Shown here one piece after another: positions 49,969 to 50,079 of a stretch of DNA of 50,079 nt (the first letter of the stretch is position 1; every line of letters begins with the position of its first letter). The stretch comes from [Actinomadura] parvosata subsp. kistnae (GTDB lineage Bacteria > Actinomycetota > Actinomycetes > Streptosporangiales > Streptosporangiaceae), in contig NZ_OOHJ01000010.1 in the NCBI RefSeq assembly GCF_900323885.1, positions 1-50,079 of the forward strand. The letters run 5' to 3'. Under the pieces are notes generated by a model that was given only the letters and a program-made list of their open reading frames with translations, did not search any database and had not been told where the DNA came from. The position numbers were made by a program, and so were the translations under genes.

Positions 49969-50079
49969 ATGCGGATCCTCATCTCCGGCGCCAGCGTCGC
50001 CGGCCCCGTCCTGGCGTACTGGCTGATCAGGCACGGCTTCTCCGTCACCGTCGTCGAGCGCGCGCCCACCCTGCGCAAG
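49969..50079 (+). CDS. FAD-dependent oxidoreductase, N-terminal part (cut by window edge)
   Basis: ATG 49969, preceded by GAGGAGG, opens MRILISGASVAGPVLAYWLI followed by RHGFSVTVVERAPTLRK to the window end. This is the dinucleotide-binding fold of class A flavoprotein monooxygenases (GASVAGP). Divergent from the monooxygenase at 48596-49809. Confidence 0.85.
   Translation, partial: MRILISGASVAGPVLAYWLIRHGFSVTVVERAPTLRK

Noticed and set aside
1..50079. CRISPR array
   Set aside because: No regularly spaced repeats were seen. The GGTGCGC repeats near 32-35 kb belong to structured RNAs and are unevenly spaced.

Overview
High-GC actinomycete DNA. SD-led genes, frequent GTG/TTG starts, many 4-nt ATGA overlaps, XRE and PadR regulators, a BTAD/AfsR-type regulator, IS21 and ISAzo13 elements and a lasso peptide cluster suggest a Streptosporangiales-like filamentous actinomycete; the genus is inference only. 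Nearly all of the window is accessory DNA.

Layout. (1) 0-27 kb: a decayed, head-less siphovirus-type prophage. Plus-strand phage genes are a ParB-like protein, an ABC-ATPase/Mom-like GNAT fusion, the C-terminal end of a tape-measure gene, a distal tail protein, two paralogous tail-tip/fibre proteins each followed by a copy of the same small gene, a coiled-coil/TM protein, an amidase endolysin and a holin-like protein. Minus-strand, mostly convergent cargo genes sit between them: a PadR/membrane-protein operon, a HEPN-Zn-ribbon protein and small membrane or unknown proteins. An ASCH-domain fragment is joined tail-to-tail to the tape-measure fragment near 4825, which is probably the scar of the deletion that removed the head genes. 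(2) 6.8-16.4 kb: a cargo block between the distal tail gene and the first tail-tip gene. It holds an XRE/TPR regulator with divergent small genes and, from 10.3 to 16.3 kb, a lasso peptide cluster on the minus strand: XRE regulator, M20-like enzyme, a 44-residue precursor, asparagine-synthetase-like cyclase C, RRE protein B1, leader peptidase B2 and a PIMT-like methyltransferase. The predicted core has Gly1, a single ring-closing candidate Asp9, and an Asp6-Thr7 pair inside the ring, so an aspartimide-containing lasso peptide is the prediction. (3) 27-30.9 kb: membrane proteins, a second PadR/membrane-protein operon, a secreted HNH nuclease and a small conserved protein. (4) 30.9-34.9 kb: a Ro60-type TROVE-vWA gene preceded on its own strand by four Y-RNA-like genes. 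Three carry a tRNA-like domain in circularly permuted order, and an ISAzo13-type element has cut one of them in two. (5) 35-37 kb: small accessory proteins and a pentapeptide-repeat membrane protein. (6) 37.6-40.3 kb: an IS21-family element. (7) 40.8-50 kb: a winged-helix plasmid-replication-like protein, a serine hydrolase divergent from a large BTAD regulator, small unknowns, and a TetR/FAD-monooxygenase pair facing another FAD oxidoreductase cut by the window edge.

Caution: at least seven genes carry single-base frameshifts, nearly all one base missing from a G or C run. Sequencing error is a serious alternative to pseudogenisation for these. The ASCH/tape-measure joint and the internal deletion in the EEP gene are structural and cannot be explained that way.
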